Of a DNA stretch of 64,000 nt, positions 17,901 to 26,814 are shown one piece after another. The stretch covers positions 1,364,001-1,428,000 of the forward strand of contig NZ_CP045737.1 of assembly GCF_009649075.1 (NCBI RefSeq), in the 5' to 3' direction. The notes under the pieces are model-generated. The model searched no databases and was not told the DNA's origin. It saw only the letters and a program-made list of their open reading frames with translations. Both the position numbers and the translations under genes were made by a program. Each line of letters starts with the position of its first letter. The stretch's first letter is position 1. This stretch comes from Aeromicrobium yanjiei. GTDB taxonomy: Bacteria > Actinomycetota > Actinomycetes > Propionibacteriales > Nocardioidaceae.

Positions 17901-19133
17901 ATGGCGCCCATGTCTTCTGTCGTCCGCCAGTCCGAGAAGCTGAGGGATGTCCTCTACGACATCCGTGGACCCGTCAGCGCGCGAGCCGCGGCACTGGAGG
18001 CCGAGGGCCACCGCATCCTCAAGCTCAACATCGGCAACCCCCAGCCGTTCGGCTTCGACGCGCCCGCCGAGATCCTGCAGGACGTCATCGCGGCCCTCCC
18101 GGCCTCGGCCGGCTACTCGGACTCCCGCGGCATCCAGTCCGCGCGCCGGGCGGTCGTGCACAACTACCAGCTGCAGGACGGCTTCCCGACGATCGACGTC
18201 GACGACGTGTGGATCGGCAACGGGGTCTCCGAGCTGATCCAGATCGCCCTGCAGGCGCTGCTCGACAACGGCGACGAGGTGCTGATCCCCGTCCCGGACT
18301 ACCCGCTGTGGACAGCCGTGACCAACCTCGCGGGCGGCGTGCCGGTGCACTACCGCTGCGACGAGGACAACGACTGGAACCCCGATCTGGCCGACCTCGA
18401 GTCCAAGATCACCGACCGCACCAAGGTCATCGTCGTCATCAACCCCAACAACCCGACCGGTGCGGTCTACTCGCGCGAGACCCTCGCGGGCATCGCGGAC
18501 CTCGCGCGCAAGCACGATCTCGTGCTCATGGCCGACGAGATCTACGACAAGATCCTGTACGACGACGCGGTCCACGTCCCGATGGCCAGCGTCGCCCCGG
18601 ACGTGCTGACCCTGACGTTCAACGGCCTGTCCAAGGCGTACCGGGTCTGCGGCTACCGGGCCGGCTGGCTCGTCGCGACCGGACCGCTGGAGCGGGCGCG
18701 CGACTATCTCGAGGGCATCACGCTGCTGTGCTCGATGCGGCTGTGCCCCAACGTCCCGGCGCAGAACGCGATCCAGGTCGCCCTCGGTGGATATCAGTCG
18801 ATCAAGGAGCTCATCCTCCCCGGTGGGCGACTGCTCGAGCAGCGCGACACCGCGGTGGCCGAGCTGCGCAAGATCCCCGGCGTGAGCGTCGTGACCCCCA
18901 AGGGGGCCCTGTACGCGTTCCCGCGTCTCGATCCCGAGGTCTACCCGGTCAAGGACGATCAGCAGCTCGTCCTCGACCTGCTGCTGCAGGAGAAGATCCT
19001 GCTGACCCAGGGCACGGGGTTCAACTGGCCCGAGCCCGACCACCTGCGCATCGTGACCCTGCCGTGGGCCCGCGACCTCTCCGACGCGATCCAGCGGCTC
19101 GGCAACTTCCTCAGCAGCTACCAGCAGGTCTGA
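17901..19133 (+). CDS. class I/II aminotransferase, AlaA-type (glutamate-pyruvate)
   Basis: A 410-aa PLP-dependent fold-type I aminotransferase. Seen: LNIGNPQPFGFDAP at the substrate-binding N terminus, SDSRGIQSAR, NPNNPTGAVYS (183-191 region), the aspartate in ADEIYDKI, and the Schiff-base lysine K245 in GLSKAYRVCGYRAGW. The LNIGNP/PAFGF-like N terminus and the overall pattern resemble the AlaA branch of alanine aminotransferases, which would make alanine from pyruvate and glutamate. The ATG at 17901 sits close to an AGGTGG site; an in-frame ATG at 17910 is a realistic alternative. Monocistronic as far as can be seen. Confidence 0.88.
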   Translation: MAPMSSVVRQSEKLRDVLYDIRGPVSARAAALEAEGHRILKLNIGNPQPFGFDAPAEILQDVIAALPASAGYSDSRGIQSARRAVVHNYQLQDGFPTIDVDDVWIGNGVSELIQIALQALLDNGDEVLIPVPDYPLWTAVTNLAGGVPVHYRCDEDNDWNPDLADLESKITDRTKVIVVINPNNPTGAVYSRETLAGIADLARKHDLVLMADEIYDKILYDDAVHVPMASVAPDVLTLTFNGLSKAYRVCGYRAGWLVATGPLERARDYLEGITLLCSMRLCPNVPAQNAIQVALGGYQSIKELILPGGRLLEQRDTAVAELRKIPGVSVVTPKGALYAFPRLDPEVYPVKDDQQLVLDLLLQEKILLTQGTGFNWPEPDHLRIVTLPWARDLSDAIQRLGNFLSSYQQV

Positions 19134-19183
19134 TCTTCAGCCGGCCGTCACCCTGAGGTGGTGCGGTATCCATCGTGGGTGCC

Positions 19184-19189
19184 TACGGT
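19184..19189 (+). promoter_or_regulatory. candidate -10 box for leaderless DUF6454-like gene
   Basis: TACGGT is followed by 6 bases (GGCCAG region) and the ATG at 19196, the spacing of a leaderless transcript. There is no ribosome-binding sequence. Confidence 0.45.
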
Positions 19190-19195
19190 GGCCAG

Positions 19196-20176
19196 ATGAA
19201 CCCCATCAAGCTCGCTCTCGTTGCAGGACTGACCCTGGTCGCCGCAGCCCCCGCAGCAGTTGCGGGCGCAGGGACCCATGGACCAGCCGACCACCGCTCG
19301 CGCGACTCGGCGCTGGTGAAGACCTTCGGTGCCGTCGACCGCGGCACGCAGTGGCGGCTGGTCGACAAGATGCGCCTCGACTTCCCGACGTTCCACACCG
19401 AGGGCATCGCCTTCGCGGGCGACCGCATCTTCCTCTCGGCGGTCGAGATCCTCGAGCCGACGGTGACGTACCCGACCCCCGTCGACGGCTACGACCGCTC
19501 GCCCGGCAAGGGCGTCGGGCACGTGTTCGTGATGGACCGCCAGGGCCGTCTCGAGAAGGACATCGTCCTGGGCGAGGGCGACGCGTATCACCCCGGCGGC
19601 ATCGAGTTCGACGGCAAGGACGTGTGGGTGCCGGTCGCGGAGTACCGGCCGAACAGCCGCAGCATCGTCTACCGGGTGGACGCCGAGAGCCTGCGCGTCC
19701 GCAAGCAGTTCGAGGTCGACGACCACTTCGGCGGCATCGTGCTCGACAAGTCGACGGGCCACCTCGTGGGCAACACGTGGGGGTCGCGCCGGTTCGCTGA
19801 GTGGGACCGTCGAGGCCGCCAGCTCAGCACGTGGGCCAACACGAGCTTCTTCGTGGACTACCAGGACTGCCAGTACGTGCCGGCGGGCAAGATGCTGTGC
19901 GGCGGCGTGGCGAACCTGCCGCAGACACCGAGCGCCGGGGGACCGGCGGCGACGTACGAGCTCGGTGGCCTGGCGCTGATCGACCTGCGCTCGCACCGCG
20001 TCCTGCGTGAGGTGCCGCTGCAGCAGTGGTCGACGGCCGGCCACGTGGTGACCCGCAACCCCGTCAAGGTCACGGCCGACGGGGCATCGCTGACGATGCG
20101 CGTCGCCCCCGACAACGGCGAGGAAGGCAACGGGACCGAGATCCTCACGTACCGGGCCACCATCCAGAAGAAGTGA
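19196..20176 (+). CDS. secreted DUF6454-like protein
   Basis: A 326-aa protein with a Sec-type signal peptide (LALVAGLTLVAAAPAAVAGA, cleavage probably near residue 27). The mature part is rich in short repeated strands (HTEGIAFAGDRIFLSAVEI, YHPGGIEFDGKDVWVPVAEY, HFGGIVLDKSTGHLVGNTWG), which suggests a beta-propeller-like fold. The sequence resembles the actinobacterial family I remember as DUF6454, whose function is unknown. Two cysteines (in YQDCQYV and KMLCGG) could form a disulfide. It stands alone with its own probable leaderless promoter. Confidence 0.75.
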   Translation: MNPIKLALVAGLTLVAAAPAAVAGAGTHGPADHRSRDSALVKTFGAVDRGTQWRLVDKMRLDFPTFHTEGIAFAGDRIFLSAVEILEPTVTYPTPVDGYDRSPGKGVGHVFVMDRQGRLEKDIVLGEGDAYHPGGIEFDGKDVWVPVAEYRPNSRSIVYRVDAESLRVRKQFEVDDHFGGIVLDKSTGHLVGNTWGSRRFAEWDRRGRQLSTWANTSFFVDYQDCQYVPAGKMLCGGVANLPQTPSAGGPAATYELGGLALIDLRSHRVLREVPLQQWSTAGHVVTRNPVKVTADGASLTMRVAPDNGEEGNGTEILTYRATIQKK

Positions 20177-20267
20177 GGCGCATCACCAGGCCATTTCGCT
20201 TCTGTCGGTGGCATGCGGCATGATTTACCTCACATGTTCCAACTAGGAATACGAGAGGTCTCGACGC

Positions 20268-21242
20268 ATGGCTGACATGATCCGGGCGACCGGGCTGGTG
20301 AAGAAGTACAAAGGTGTCGACGCGCTGGCAGGGCTTGACCTGACGGTGCCCGAGGGCAAGGTGCTCGGTCTGCTCGGTCCCAACGGTGCCGGCAAGACGA
20401 CGGCGGTGCGTATCCTGGCGACGCTGCTGAACGCCGACGGCGGTACGGCCGAGGTGGCCGGCATCGACGTGGCCAAGGACCCCGACGGCGTCCGCGCACG
20501 CATCGGGCTGTCGGGCCAGTACGCCGCGGTCGACGAGCACCTCACGGGCTACGAGAACCTGCAGATGGTCGGGCGGCTCTACGGCATGCCCAAGGCGAAG
20601 GCCTCTGCGCGTGCCCGCGCCCTGCTGGAGCGCTTCGACCTCGCGGACGCGGGGGACCGGCCCTCCAAGACGTACTCAGGAGGCATGCGGCGCCGACTCG
20701 ACCTCGCGGGCGCCCTCGTCGCCGAGCCGCCCGTCCTCATCCTCGACGAGCCCACGACGGGCCTGGACGTGCGCAGCCGCCAGCAGATGTGGGGTGTGAT
20801 CCGCGATCTCGTGTCCTCGGGGGCGACGTTGCTGCTGACGACGCAGTACCTCGAGGAGGCAGATCTGCTCGCCGACGACATCGTCGTCATCGACCACGGC
20901 CGCGCGATCGCCCGCGGCACCGCCGACGAGCTGAAGGCGCAGACCGGCGGTGAACGCATCGAGGTGGTGCTGACCGATCCGGCGCGGCGCGATGAAGCGG
21001 CGCGCATCCTCGCGGAGGTTGCGGTCGGCGACGTGCAGCTCGGCGACAACGAGCGGGAGCTGACCGCACCCGTGAAGGGCGGCGTCCCGCAGCTGCGCAC
21101 GGTGCTCGGGCAGCTCGAGTCGGCCGCGATCGACGTGCTCGACGTGGGGCTGCGACGGCCCACGCTCGATGACGTGTTCCTGAGCCTGACCGGGCGTGCC
21201 GCCGAGGACGCCGACGACGACAACGAGGAGGTGGCCCGATGA
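20268..21242 (+). CDS. DrrA-family ABC transporter ATP-binding protein
   Basis: The 324-aa ATPase subunit of a two-component exporter of the daunorubicin-resistance (DrrAB) family. The Walker A GPNGAGKTT is at 37-45; the signature YSGGMRRRLDLA and Walker B VLILDEPTTGLD follow; the switch region reads LTTQYLEEAD, typical of DrrA. The C-terminal extension after about residue 225 is the DrrA-specific domain. ATG at 20268 with a GAGAGG site. The stop overlaps the permease start (ATGA). The substrate cannot be predicted; there is no biosynthetic cluster beside it. Confidence 0.9.
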   Translation: MADMIRATGLVKKYKGVDALAGLDLTVPEGKVLGLLGPNGAGKTTAVRILATLLNADGGTAEVAGIDVAKDPDGVRARIGLSGQYAAVDEHLTGYENLQMVGRLYGMPKAKASARARALLERFDLADAGDRPSKTYSGGMRRRLDLAGALVAEPPVLILDEPTTGLDVRSRQQMWGVIRDLVSSGATLLLTTQYLEEADLLADDIVVIDHGRAIARGTADELKAQTGGERIEVVLTDPARRDEAARILAEVAVGDVQLGDNERELTAPVKGGVPQLRTVLGQLESAAIDVLDVGLRRPTLDDVFLSLTGRAAEDADDDNEEVAR

Positions 21243-22045
21243 CCACGCTCACCCGCCACGCGACGGACGGCTGGGTCGTCGCCAAGCGCAATCTCATCAA
21301 GATCATCCGCGTCCCGGAGATCCTGGTCTTCGTGCTGATCTCGCCGATCATGTTCGTGCTGCTGTTCGCGTACGTCTTCGGCGGCGCGATCGACCCCGGT
21401 GACGGGGTCAACTACCGCGAGTTCCTGATCGGCGGCATCTTCGCCCAGACGGTCGTCTTCGGCGCGACGTTCACCGGCGCCGGTCTGGCCGAGGACATGC
21501 AGAAGGGGATCATCGACCGCTTCCGCTCGCTGCCGATGTCCCGATCGGCGGTGCTGGTGGGCCGGACGACGTCCGACATCGTCTACAACGTGCTCTCGTT
21601 GATCATCATGGCGTTGACGGGGCTGCTGGTCGGCTGGCGCATGCGCGAGGGCGTGCTCGACGCGCTGGCCGGGTTCCTGCTGCTGCTCGTGTTCGCCTAC
21701 GCGATCAGCTGGGTCATGGCCTGGGTGGGCCTGCTGGTGCCGAGCGTCGAGGTGATCAACAACGCCTCCTTCATCGTCATCATGCCGCTGACCTTCGTCT
21801 CCAACGCCTTCGTGCCGCTCGACTCGTTCCCCAGTGCGTTGCGCACGATCGTGGAGTGGAATCCGGTCTCGGCGGTCACCCAGGCGACGCGGGAGCTGTT
21901 CGGCAACACCGGGGGGATCCCGCCGGACTCCGACGCGTGGTCGATCCAGAACCCGATCCTCTACACGCTGATCTGGGTCCTGATCATCCTCGTCGTCTTC
22001 GTGCCGCTGTCCGTCCGTCAGTACCGCTTGGCCAGCAGCCGCTGA
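21239..22045 (+). CDS. DrrB-family ABC transporter permease
   Basis: A 268-aa membrane protein with six hydrophobic segments, an ABC-2 type permease that pairs with the upstream ATPase. It has the family segments FGATFTGAGLAEDMQKGIIDRFRSLPMSR and the late motif FVSNAFVPLDSFP, LRTIVEWNPVSAVTQATREL, which are typical of DrrB-like permeases. It starts in an ATGA overlap with the ATPase gene. Export of a hydrophobic compound is inferred from the family; the substrate is unknown. Confidence 0.9.
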   Translation: MTTLTRHATDGWVVAKRNLIKIIRVPEILVFVLISPIMFVLLFAYVFGGAIDPGDGVNYREFLIGGIFAQTVVFGATFTGAGLAEDMQKGIIDRFRSLPMSRSAVLVGRTTSDIVYNVLSLIIMALTGLLVGWRMREGVLDALAGFLLLLVFAYAISWVMAWVGLLVPSVEVINNASFIVIMPLTFVSNAFVPLDSFPSALRTIVEWNPVSAVTQATRELFGNTGGIPPDSDAWSIQNPILYTLIWVLIILVVFVPLSVRQYRLASSR

Positions 22046-22096
22046 GCGAGATGAGAAAGGGTGTCCAAAACGCCCCCGCGGCCTGATGGTTCCCGC

Positions 22097-22102
22097 TATC
22101 GT
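22097..22102 (+). promoter_or_regulatory. candidate -10 box for the lipoprotein gene pair
   Basis: TATCGT at 22097-22102 lies 26 bp before the ATG at 22129, and a GGGGGACC ribosome site precedes the ATG. No clear -35 was identified. It would separate the lipoprotein pair from the upstream DrrAB genes. Confidence 0.3.
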
Positions 22103-22128
22103 GTGGGCGACTTCGGGACGGGGGACCC

Positions 22129-23430
22129 ATGACAGATCTGCAACGACGTACGCTCCTGCTCGGCTCGGCGGGGCTGCTCCTGGCCGGGTGCGGCGGTGGC
22201 AAGGATGGCTCGAAGACCAAGCCCACCGCGACGCCCACGGGTCCCAACATCGTCAAGCCGCGCACGGGGAACGTGGTCACGGAGGCCGACACGGCGGCGC
22301 TGCGTGACCGCCTCAACCAGGCGTTCCGCACCGGCGACGTCAACCGGCTGAAGGCCGTCATCGACCCCGGGGACTACGGTCTCAAGGACTTCGAGAAGCG
22401 CTGGCGTCGACGCTTCGACAACTTCGAGCGGCTCGGCTTCGTCGAGGGCGAGTGGTACGTCGGCGTGCCGAACGGGCGCACCCGCAATGCCTCCGGAGGG
22501 CTGGTCGAGTACACCGGTGACCTCGTGTTCGCCCACACTGTCATGGGATGCGACGGCCAGCAGGTGGTCGAGACGACCCGCGCCGGGTTCCGCAAGAAGA
22601 CTGCGGACGCGCCGCTCGAGCTCATGAGCGTCGGCGACGTCGAGGAGAGCTACGACCCGTCGATCTGGGACGTCGCGGAGGTCGACGCGATCGAGACCAA
22701 GCACGCTTGGATCGTCTTTCGACTCCAGGATCGCAAGCGGGCTCGGGCGTACGCCGCGCAGATCGAGACCGGCGCCGCGCGGGCTTTCGCCACGATGCCG
22801 CGCCCTCGTGGCGTCGACAAGGTCCTGTACGCCCTGACCTGGCCGGCGGTGGACGGCAAGCTCTACGGAGGTGTCGGCATCAGCGATGCGGACGCGCACG
22901 CCTACTACCACCCGTTCGTGGACCCGGACGAGCTCGCGCGGGGTCAGAAGAAGCCGGTCAAGGACAATGGCCTGCCACGCGGCACGGGTCGCGTGGGTCT
23001 GCACGAGGCAGCGTTCAGCAGGTCGGACTTCACCGCAGTGGCATGCCACGAGGCGGTGCACGTCCTCGCCGAGCAGTGGTCCGGACCGGGAGACACCCCG
23101 ACGTGGGCCGTCGAGGGGCTCGCGATGTGGGCGGCGGAGGGTGGCGCACGTCTGATGGCGCGGGAGGGCGCCTCGATCCGATCGACGTTCGCGGAGTTCG
23201 AGCGCGTGGCGCTGAAGGGGTATGAGGAGTTCCACGAGACGCCGCGTGAGCGCGAGTTCTACGCATGCGCCGGCGCCGTCTACGCGTCCATCGAGGACGA
23301 GAAGGGACGCGATGCCGTGTTCAAGACAGCCGAGACCTTCTACGCCAGATCTCGTGAGGAGGCGGCCGACACGCTGGGACGCAGCGAGCCCGAGATCTTC
23401 GCGGCCACCCGCACGTGGTTGGGTCTGTGA
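22129..23430 (+). CDS. lipoprotein with gluzincin-type HExxH metalloprotease motif
   Basis: A 433-aa protein with a lipoprotein signal: R6-R7 then LLLGSAGLLLAGC, lipidated Cys at 21; the RR pair hints at Tat export but is not a full motif. Residues about 45-170 form a small alpha/beta region reminiscent of NTF2-like domains. The C-terminal half carries H307-E-A-V-H311 followed by E329 in TPTWAVEGLAMWAAE, the arrangement of zinc gluzincins (peptidase MA-like). A surface-anchored protease, or a protease-fold protein, is inferred; the substrate is unknown. It overlaps the next gene by GTGA, so the two lipoproteins are probably made together. Confidence 0.75.
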   Translation: MTDLQRRTLLLGSAGLLLAGCGGGKDGSKTKPTATPTGPNIVKPRTGNVVTEADTAALRDRLNQAFRTGDVNRLKAVIDPGDYGLKDFEKRWRRRFDNFERLGFVEGEWYVGVPNGRTRNASGGLVEYTGDLVFAHTVMGCDGQQVVETTRAGFRKKTADAPLELMSVGDVEESYDPSIWDVAEVDAIETKHAWIVFRLQDRKRARAYAAQIETGAARAFATMPRPRGVDKVLYALTWPAVDGKLYGGVGISDADAHAYYHPFVDPDELARGQKKPVKDNGLPRGTGRVGLHEAAFSRSDFTAVACHEAVHVLAEQWSGPGDTPTWAVEGLAMWAAEGGARLMAREGASIRSTFAEFERVALKGYEEFHETPREREFYACAGAVYASIEDEKGRDAVFKTAETFYARSREEAADTLGRSEPEIFAATRTWLGL

Positions 23431-26204
23431 GGCGTCTGGCGGCGTTGGTCGCCACCATCGCGGTGGGGCTGACGGCGTGCACGGGCGGGGACGAGCCGAA
23501 GAAGAAGGGCAAGGACGACACGGCGCGAGCGCTGCCGGTCCCGGCGAAGGCTCCGACCGCACGCGGGCCGGCGACCGGGCCGGCGCTGCAGCCCAAGGTG
23601 CTGCTCGCGGCCTCGGACGAGCTGGAGAAGATGGCCTCCGGCTCCTCGAGCGACGCCCTCGTCGAGCGCCGTTCCGGTGCCTTCGTGAGCGGGCGCACGA
23701 TCGTCGGCTACTCCGTCGACGACCTCTCGGGGTACGACCTCGCATCCGGTGAGCAGAAGTGGACGGCCGATCTCGACATGGGCACCGGCGGAGTCTGTTT
23801 CGTCTCGCAGCCGGACCGCGCGGTGAAGAGCTTCACGGTCGCGTACGGCGCCGACTCGTACTGCTCGGATCTCGCGACCATCTCGGTCGCGGACGGCAAG
23901 GTGCTGTCGACCTCCAAGCGGCTCAGCGATGTTCTCAACGCGCCCGCCGAGTTCGACGGACCTTCGGGCGGCGCAGTCGACCACCTGTTCACGGTCGGCG
24001 GACGCGACCACATCGTCGACACGTCCGGTGCCGTCTGGAAGATGGCCAAGGGCGAGCCCCAACCTGTCGTCCGCCTCGAGGCGGACTCCTACGACCAGCT
24101 CCACACAACCCCCGAGGGCGACGTCCTCATCGGGACGCGCAGCGACAATCGCGGTCGGTGCCACGTGGACGGCTACGCCCTGCCGTCGTTCAAGCACCTC
24201 TGGACCGCGGACAACGGTGCACTGTTCCCCGAGGTGCGGGACGACTGCCTGATCTCGGCCGCACCCGGGAACGCCGCGTGGCTCGTGCAGCAGGCCGATG
24301 GCCGGGTCCACATGGCGCAGGTGGACCCCCTGACGGGCAAGGTCCTGGGCCGCGACGATGCGGCGTCCGACAGCGGAGGACGTGCGCCCGAGGGACAGCT
24401 CGATGTCGCGAGCGCCGCGAACCAGCTCGACCGGGCCCTCGGACTGCCGGGAGGAGACACGATCTTCGCGCAGGTCCGCGGGCTGTCGCGCTACTCGCTG
24501 GAGACCGGGAAGATGGTGTGGGACCTGGATCTCAGCCAGCTCGAGCTCGACTCCGAGGAGGACTACCCGCTGACGACGGTCCTGCCGCAGGGCGTCACGC
24601 CGGACGGTCACGTCCTTGCGTCGGTCAGCAACAACACCGGGGTCGAGATCGTCGCGGCCGACGTCAAGACCGGCAAGCTCGCGGCACGGTGGCCCGTCCC
24701 CGCGGAGTACCGCAACGGTTTCCAGACCGAGCCGGGCATGACGTTGTTCGCGGAGGGTGTCGTGCTGACCCGCAACTTCGATGCCTGGCGGCGTGCCTTC
24801 ACCGGCTATGCCGCTCCGAAGGAGCCGAAGGGCGGCAAGTACGACATCGGCGTCTTCACCTACCCGCAGCCCGACAGCTCGGCGGCTCGGGCGGTGCCAA
24901 CCGCAGGGCCGACCGATACCGACGTCGAGGTCCTCGGCGGTGTCGAGACCCCACCACGTGCCGCGAACGAACGTCATGCCGGAGCGCTCAGCACCGGATC
25001 CACGGTCGTGACGTACGCCGGGAACGTCGTGACGGGTCTGGACCCCGCGTCGGGGAAGCAGAAGTGGACCCTGCAGGTGGACGACGCCAAGGACGCGCGC
25101 GTCTGCTCGGCGGCGGAGCCGGACCGGGACGTGAAGACGTTCACGATCGCCTATCGCTCGGGCGGGGAGCGGGCTGAGTGCGACGCGCTGCTGCGTGTGA
25201 ACGCCGCGGACGGGACGGTGATCGATCGGCTGGACCTGCCGCGCGGGGCGAAGCGGGTGTCGCAGATGATCGTCCACGACGGCGTCGTGCTCATCGTGAC
25301 CGGCGACTCGAGGGTGAGTCGCTTCCAGGGCGGGCAGCTGGTGCCGGTTGCGAGGCTCGCACGTCAGCCGTACCAGGTGGAGCGGACGCCCGAGGACCCG
25401 TCGCTGCTGATCAGCACCTCGAAGCTCCAGGGGGGACGTGACTGGGCGATCGACGCCTATCGCATGCCGGGGTTCGAGCGGGTCTGGTCGACGAAGGCGA
25501 AGAAGGTGCTGTCCAAGGTCGACGTGAGGAACCCGATCTGGACGTGGCGCGGCAACGGCCTGTGGATCTCCACGACGTTCGGCGACATGTCCGATCCGGA
25601 GGGGACGGTCAAGGACGCTCTCGTGGCCCTCGACCCCGCCACGGGCCGGGTCGTCGGCCGATCAGGCTCGGTCAAGCGCGACTACCTCGCCGACGACCTG
25701 GCGACGTTCTCCCTGTGGAGTGCGGTCTCGTCCAGTCACGTCAGTGTCGGTTTCGACGACGGCGAGGTGATCGTCCTGCAGCCCCAAGGCGTCGTGCGCT
25801 ACTCGCTGAGGGACCGCGAGGCCCGCTGGAGGACCAGCACCTCGTCGATCAAGGACTCGATGGAGCGGGACCGGCTGAACTCGCTGGCGACGGAGCGGAT
25901 CGACCTCGTCGACGGGGGCAAGGCGGTGCTCGTGACCATGAGCAACGGCGTCTCGGTCGAGGTGATGACGCTCGACGCGGCCAGCGGCAAGATCACGGGG
26001 CGGTGGAACGTCCCCAAGGAGGCCCGCAACGGCCTGCAGGCGGGACCGGACGTCACTCCGTTCGACGGCGGGTTCGCGCTGACGCGCAACGACTACTCGT
26101 GGAGCTCGGCCTACGACGCGACCGGGCGCAGGGTCCCGGCGGACCCGCTGCACGACGCAGGGCTCTTCGCGCTGCCGAAGCCGAAGGAGCCCAAGAAGGA
26201 GTAG
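23427..26204 (+). CDS. lipoprotein with two tandem PQQ-like beta-propeller halves
   Basis: A 925-aa protein starting at GTG 23427 (overlapping the previous stop) with lipobox VGLTAC (Cys18) and a low-complexity stretch rich in K, P and A. The rest is an internal duplication with an offset of about 435-438 residues: ASGEQKWTADLD (from 106) matches ASGKQKWTLQVD (from 541); QPDRAVKSFTVAY matches EPDRDVKTFTIAY; and EYRNGFQ (about 427) matches EARNGLQ (about 865). Each half has PQQ-like propeller strands (ending in W near KW or VW) and a conserved Cys pair. No enzyme motif was seen; a scaffold or binding role is inferred. It is unlike BamB, having two propellers in one chain. Confidence 0.72.
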   Translation: MRRLAALVATIAVGLTACTGGDEPKKKGKDDTARALPVPAKAPTARGPATGPALQPKVLLAASDELEKMASGSSSDALVERRSGAFVSGRTIVGYSVDDLSGYDLASGEQKWTADLDMGTGGVCFVSQPDRAVKSFTVAYGADSYCSDLATISVADGKVLSTSKRLSDVLNAPAEFDGPSGGAVDHLFTVGGRDHIVDTSGAVWKMAKGEPQPVVRLEADSYDQLHTTPEGDVLIGTRSDNRGRCHVDGYALPSFKHLWTADNGALFPEVRDDCLISAAPGNAAWLVQQADGRVHMAQVDPLTGKVLGRDDAASDSGGRAPEGQLDVASAANQLDRALGLPGGDTIFAQVRGLSRYSLETGKMVWDLDLSQLELDSEEDYPLTTVLPQGVTPDGHVLASVSNNTGVEIVAADVKTGKLAARWPVPAEYRNGFQTEPGMTLFAEGVVLTRNFDAWRRAFTGYAAPKEPKGGKYDIGVFTYPQPDSSAARAVPTAGPTDTDVEVLGGVETPPRAANERHAGALSTGSTVVTYAGNVVTGLDPASGKQKWTLQVDDAKDARVCSAAEPDRDVKTFTIAYRSGGERAECDALLRVNAADGTVIDRLDLPRGAKRVSQMIVHDGVVLIVTGDSRVSRFQGGQLVPVARLARQPYQVERTPEDPSLLISTSKLQGGRDWAIDAYRMPGFERVWSTKAKKVLSKVDVRNPIWTWRGNGLWISTTFGDMSDPEGTVKDALVALDPATGRVVGRSGSVKRDYLADDLATFSLWSAVSSSHVSVGFDDGEVIVLQPQGVVRYSLRDREARWRTSTSSIKDSMERDRLNSLATERIDLVDGGKAVLVTMSNGVSVEVMTLDAASGKITGRWNVPKEARNGLQAGPDVTPFDGGFALTRNDYSWSSAYDATGRRVPADPLHDAGLFALPKPKEPKKE

Positions 26205-26205
26205 C

Positions 26206-26613
26206 TCATCCTCCTGAGCGCTTGCGAGCCGCGAACTGGGCCGCTTCCTCGAGCCGGAAGCGGGCGATGTCCCCGATCAGCTGGACGGGCAGCGGCTGGT
26301 CCAGCGGGAAGCGGATCGCCGACTTGGACGTCTTGTACGGCTTCAGCTCCTCGTCGAACCGGGCGAACGCCCCGGCGGTCGGGAAGAAGTTGAGCGAGGT
26401 GTGCTCGTCGTAGCCTGCGAACTGGACGATGACGACGCCGTGCTGCTTGTAGGCGGGGATGTTGTAGCTGATCGTCTCCTCGGCGTCGGGCAGCGCGGCG
26501 CGGATGACCGAGCGCATCTCCTGCAGCCGGGGCTCGACGTCGTACGTCGCCGCGGCGATGTAGTCCTCGACAGTCGTGTAGGTCTGCTTCTCGCGATCCG
26601 GGTGCTGGGCCAT
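26206..26613 (-). CDS. YdhG/DUF1801-like small protein
   Basis: A 135-aa protein on the minus strand resembling the YdhG/YjdI/DUF1801 group: VEDYIAAATYDVEPRLQEMRSVI, then AEETISYNIPAYKQHG and the beta-rich FFPTAGAFARF, ending in IRFPLDQPLP. A Bacillus member (Fra/YdhG) has been described as a frataxin-like iron chaperone; most members are uncharacterised. A GGAGG lies only one base before the ATG at 26613, an unusually short spacing, so translation may start without it. The 3' end comes within two bases of the beta-propeller gene stop (convergent). Confidence 0.75.
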   Translation of the reverse strand: MAQHPDREKQTYTTVEDYIAAATYDVEPRLQEMRSVIRAALPDAEETISYNIPAYKQHGVVIVQFAGYDEHTSLNFFPTAGAFARFDEELKPYKTSKSAIRFPLDQPLPVQLIGDIARFRLEEAAQFAARKRSGG

Positions 26614-26638
26614 GCCTCCAGTATGGCCGCCGGGGACC

Positions 26639-26696
26639 GGACGGACGATGAGGGTTCCGGGTCGCTCGGGCTACCGCAAACCCTCATCGTCGGTCC
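26639..26696. repeat. intergenic palindrome (family C, GGACGATGAGGGTT arms)
   Basis: Arm 26639-26656 (GGACGGACGATGAGGGTT) and arm 26679-26696 (AACCCTCATCGTCGGTCC) are inverted copies with one mismatch in 18, separated by 22 bp. It lies between the divergent YdhG-like gene and dnaE. A small CCCC/GGGG stem followed by CTTTT at 26695-26709 adjoins it. The sequence is unlike families A and B. Confidence 0.7.
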
Positions 26697-26766
26697 CCAC
26701 GGGGGCTTTTCCCTGGGGCGGCGGGGTGCGTACGGCGTGCCGTCGGTTCTCGTCGGGACCCTCGAC

Positions 26767-26772
26767 TAGGCT
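26767..26772 (+). promoter_or_regulatory. candidate -10 box for dnaE
   Basis: TAGGCT at 26767-26772 would start a transcript with a leader of about 35 nt before the dnaE ATG at 26815, which has a GAGGAGG ribosome site at about 26798-26804. Unlike many genes here, dnaE therefore appears to have a conventional leader. Confidence 0.4.
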
Positions 26773-26814
26773 GTAGATCTTCCCCCCAGACCGCGCCGAG
26801 GAGGCCTTTTTTCG

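Noticed and set aside
22046..22128. Terminator between drrB and the lipoprotein gene
   Set aside because: No convincing stem-loop was seen; only a weak -10-like hexamer is present.
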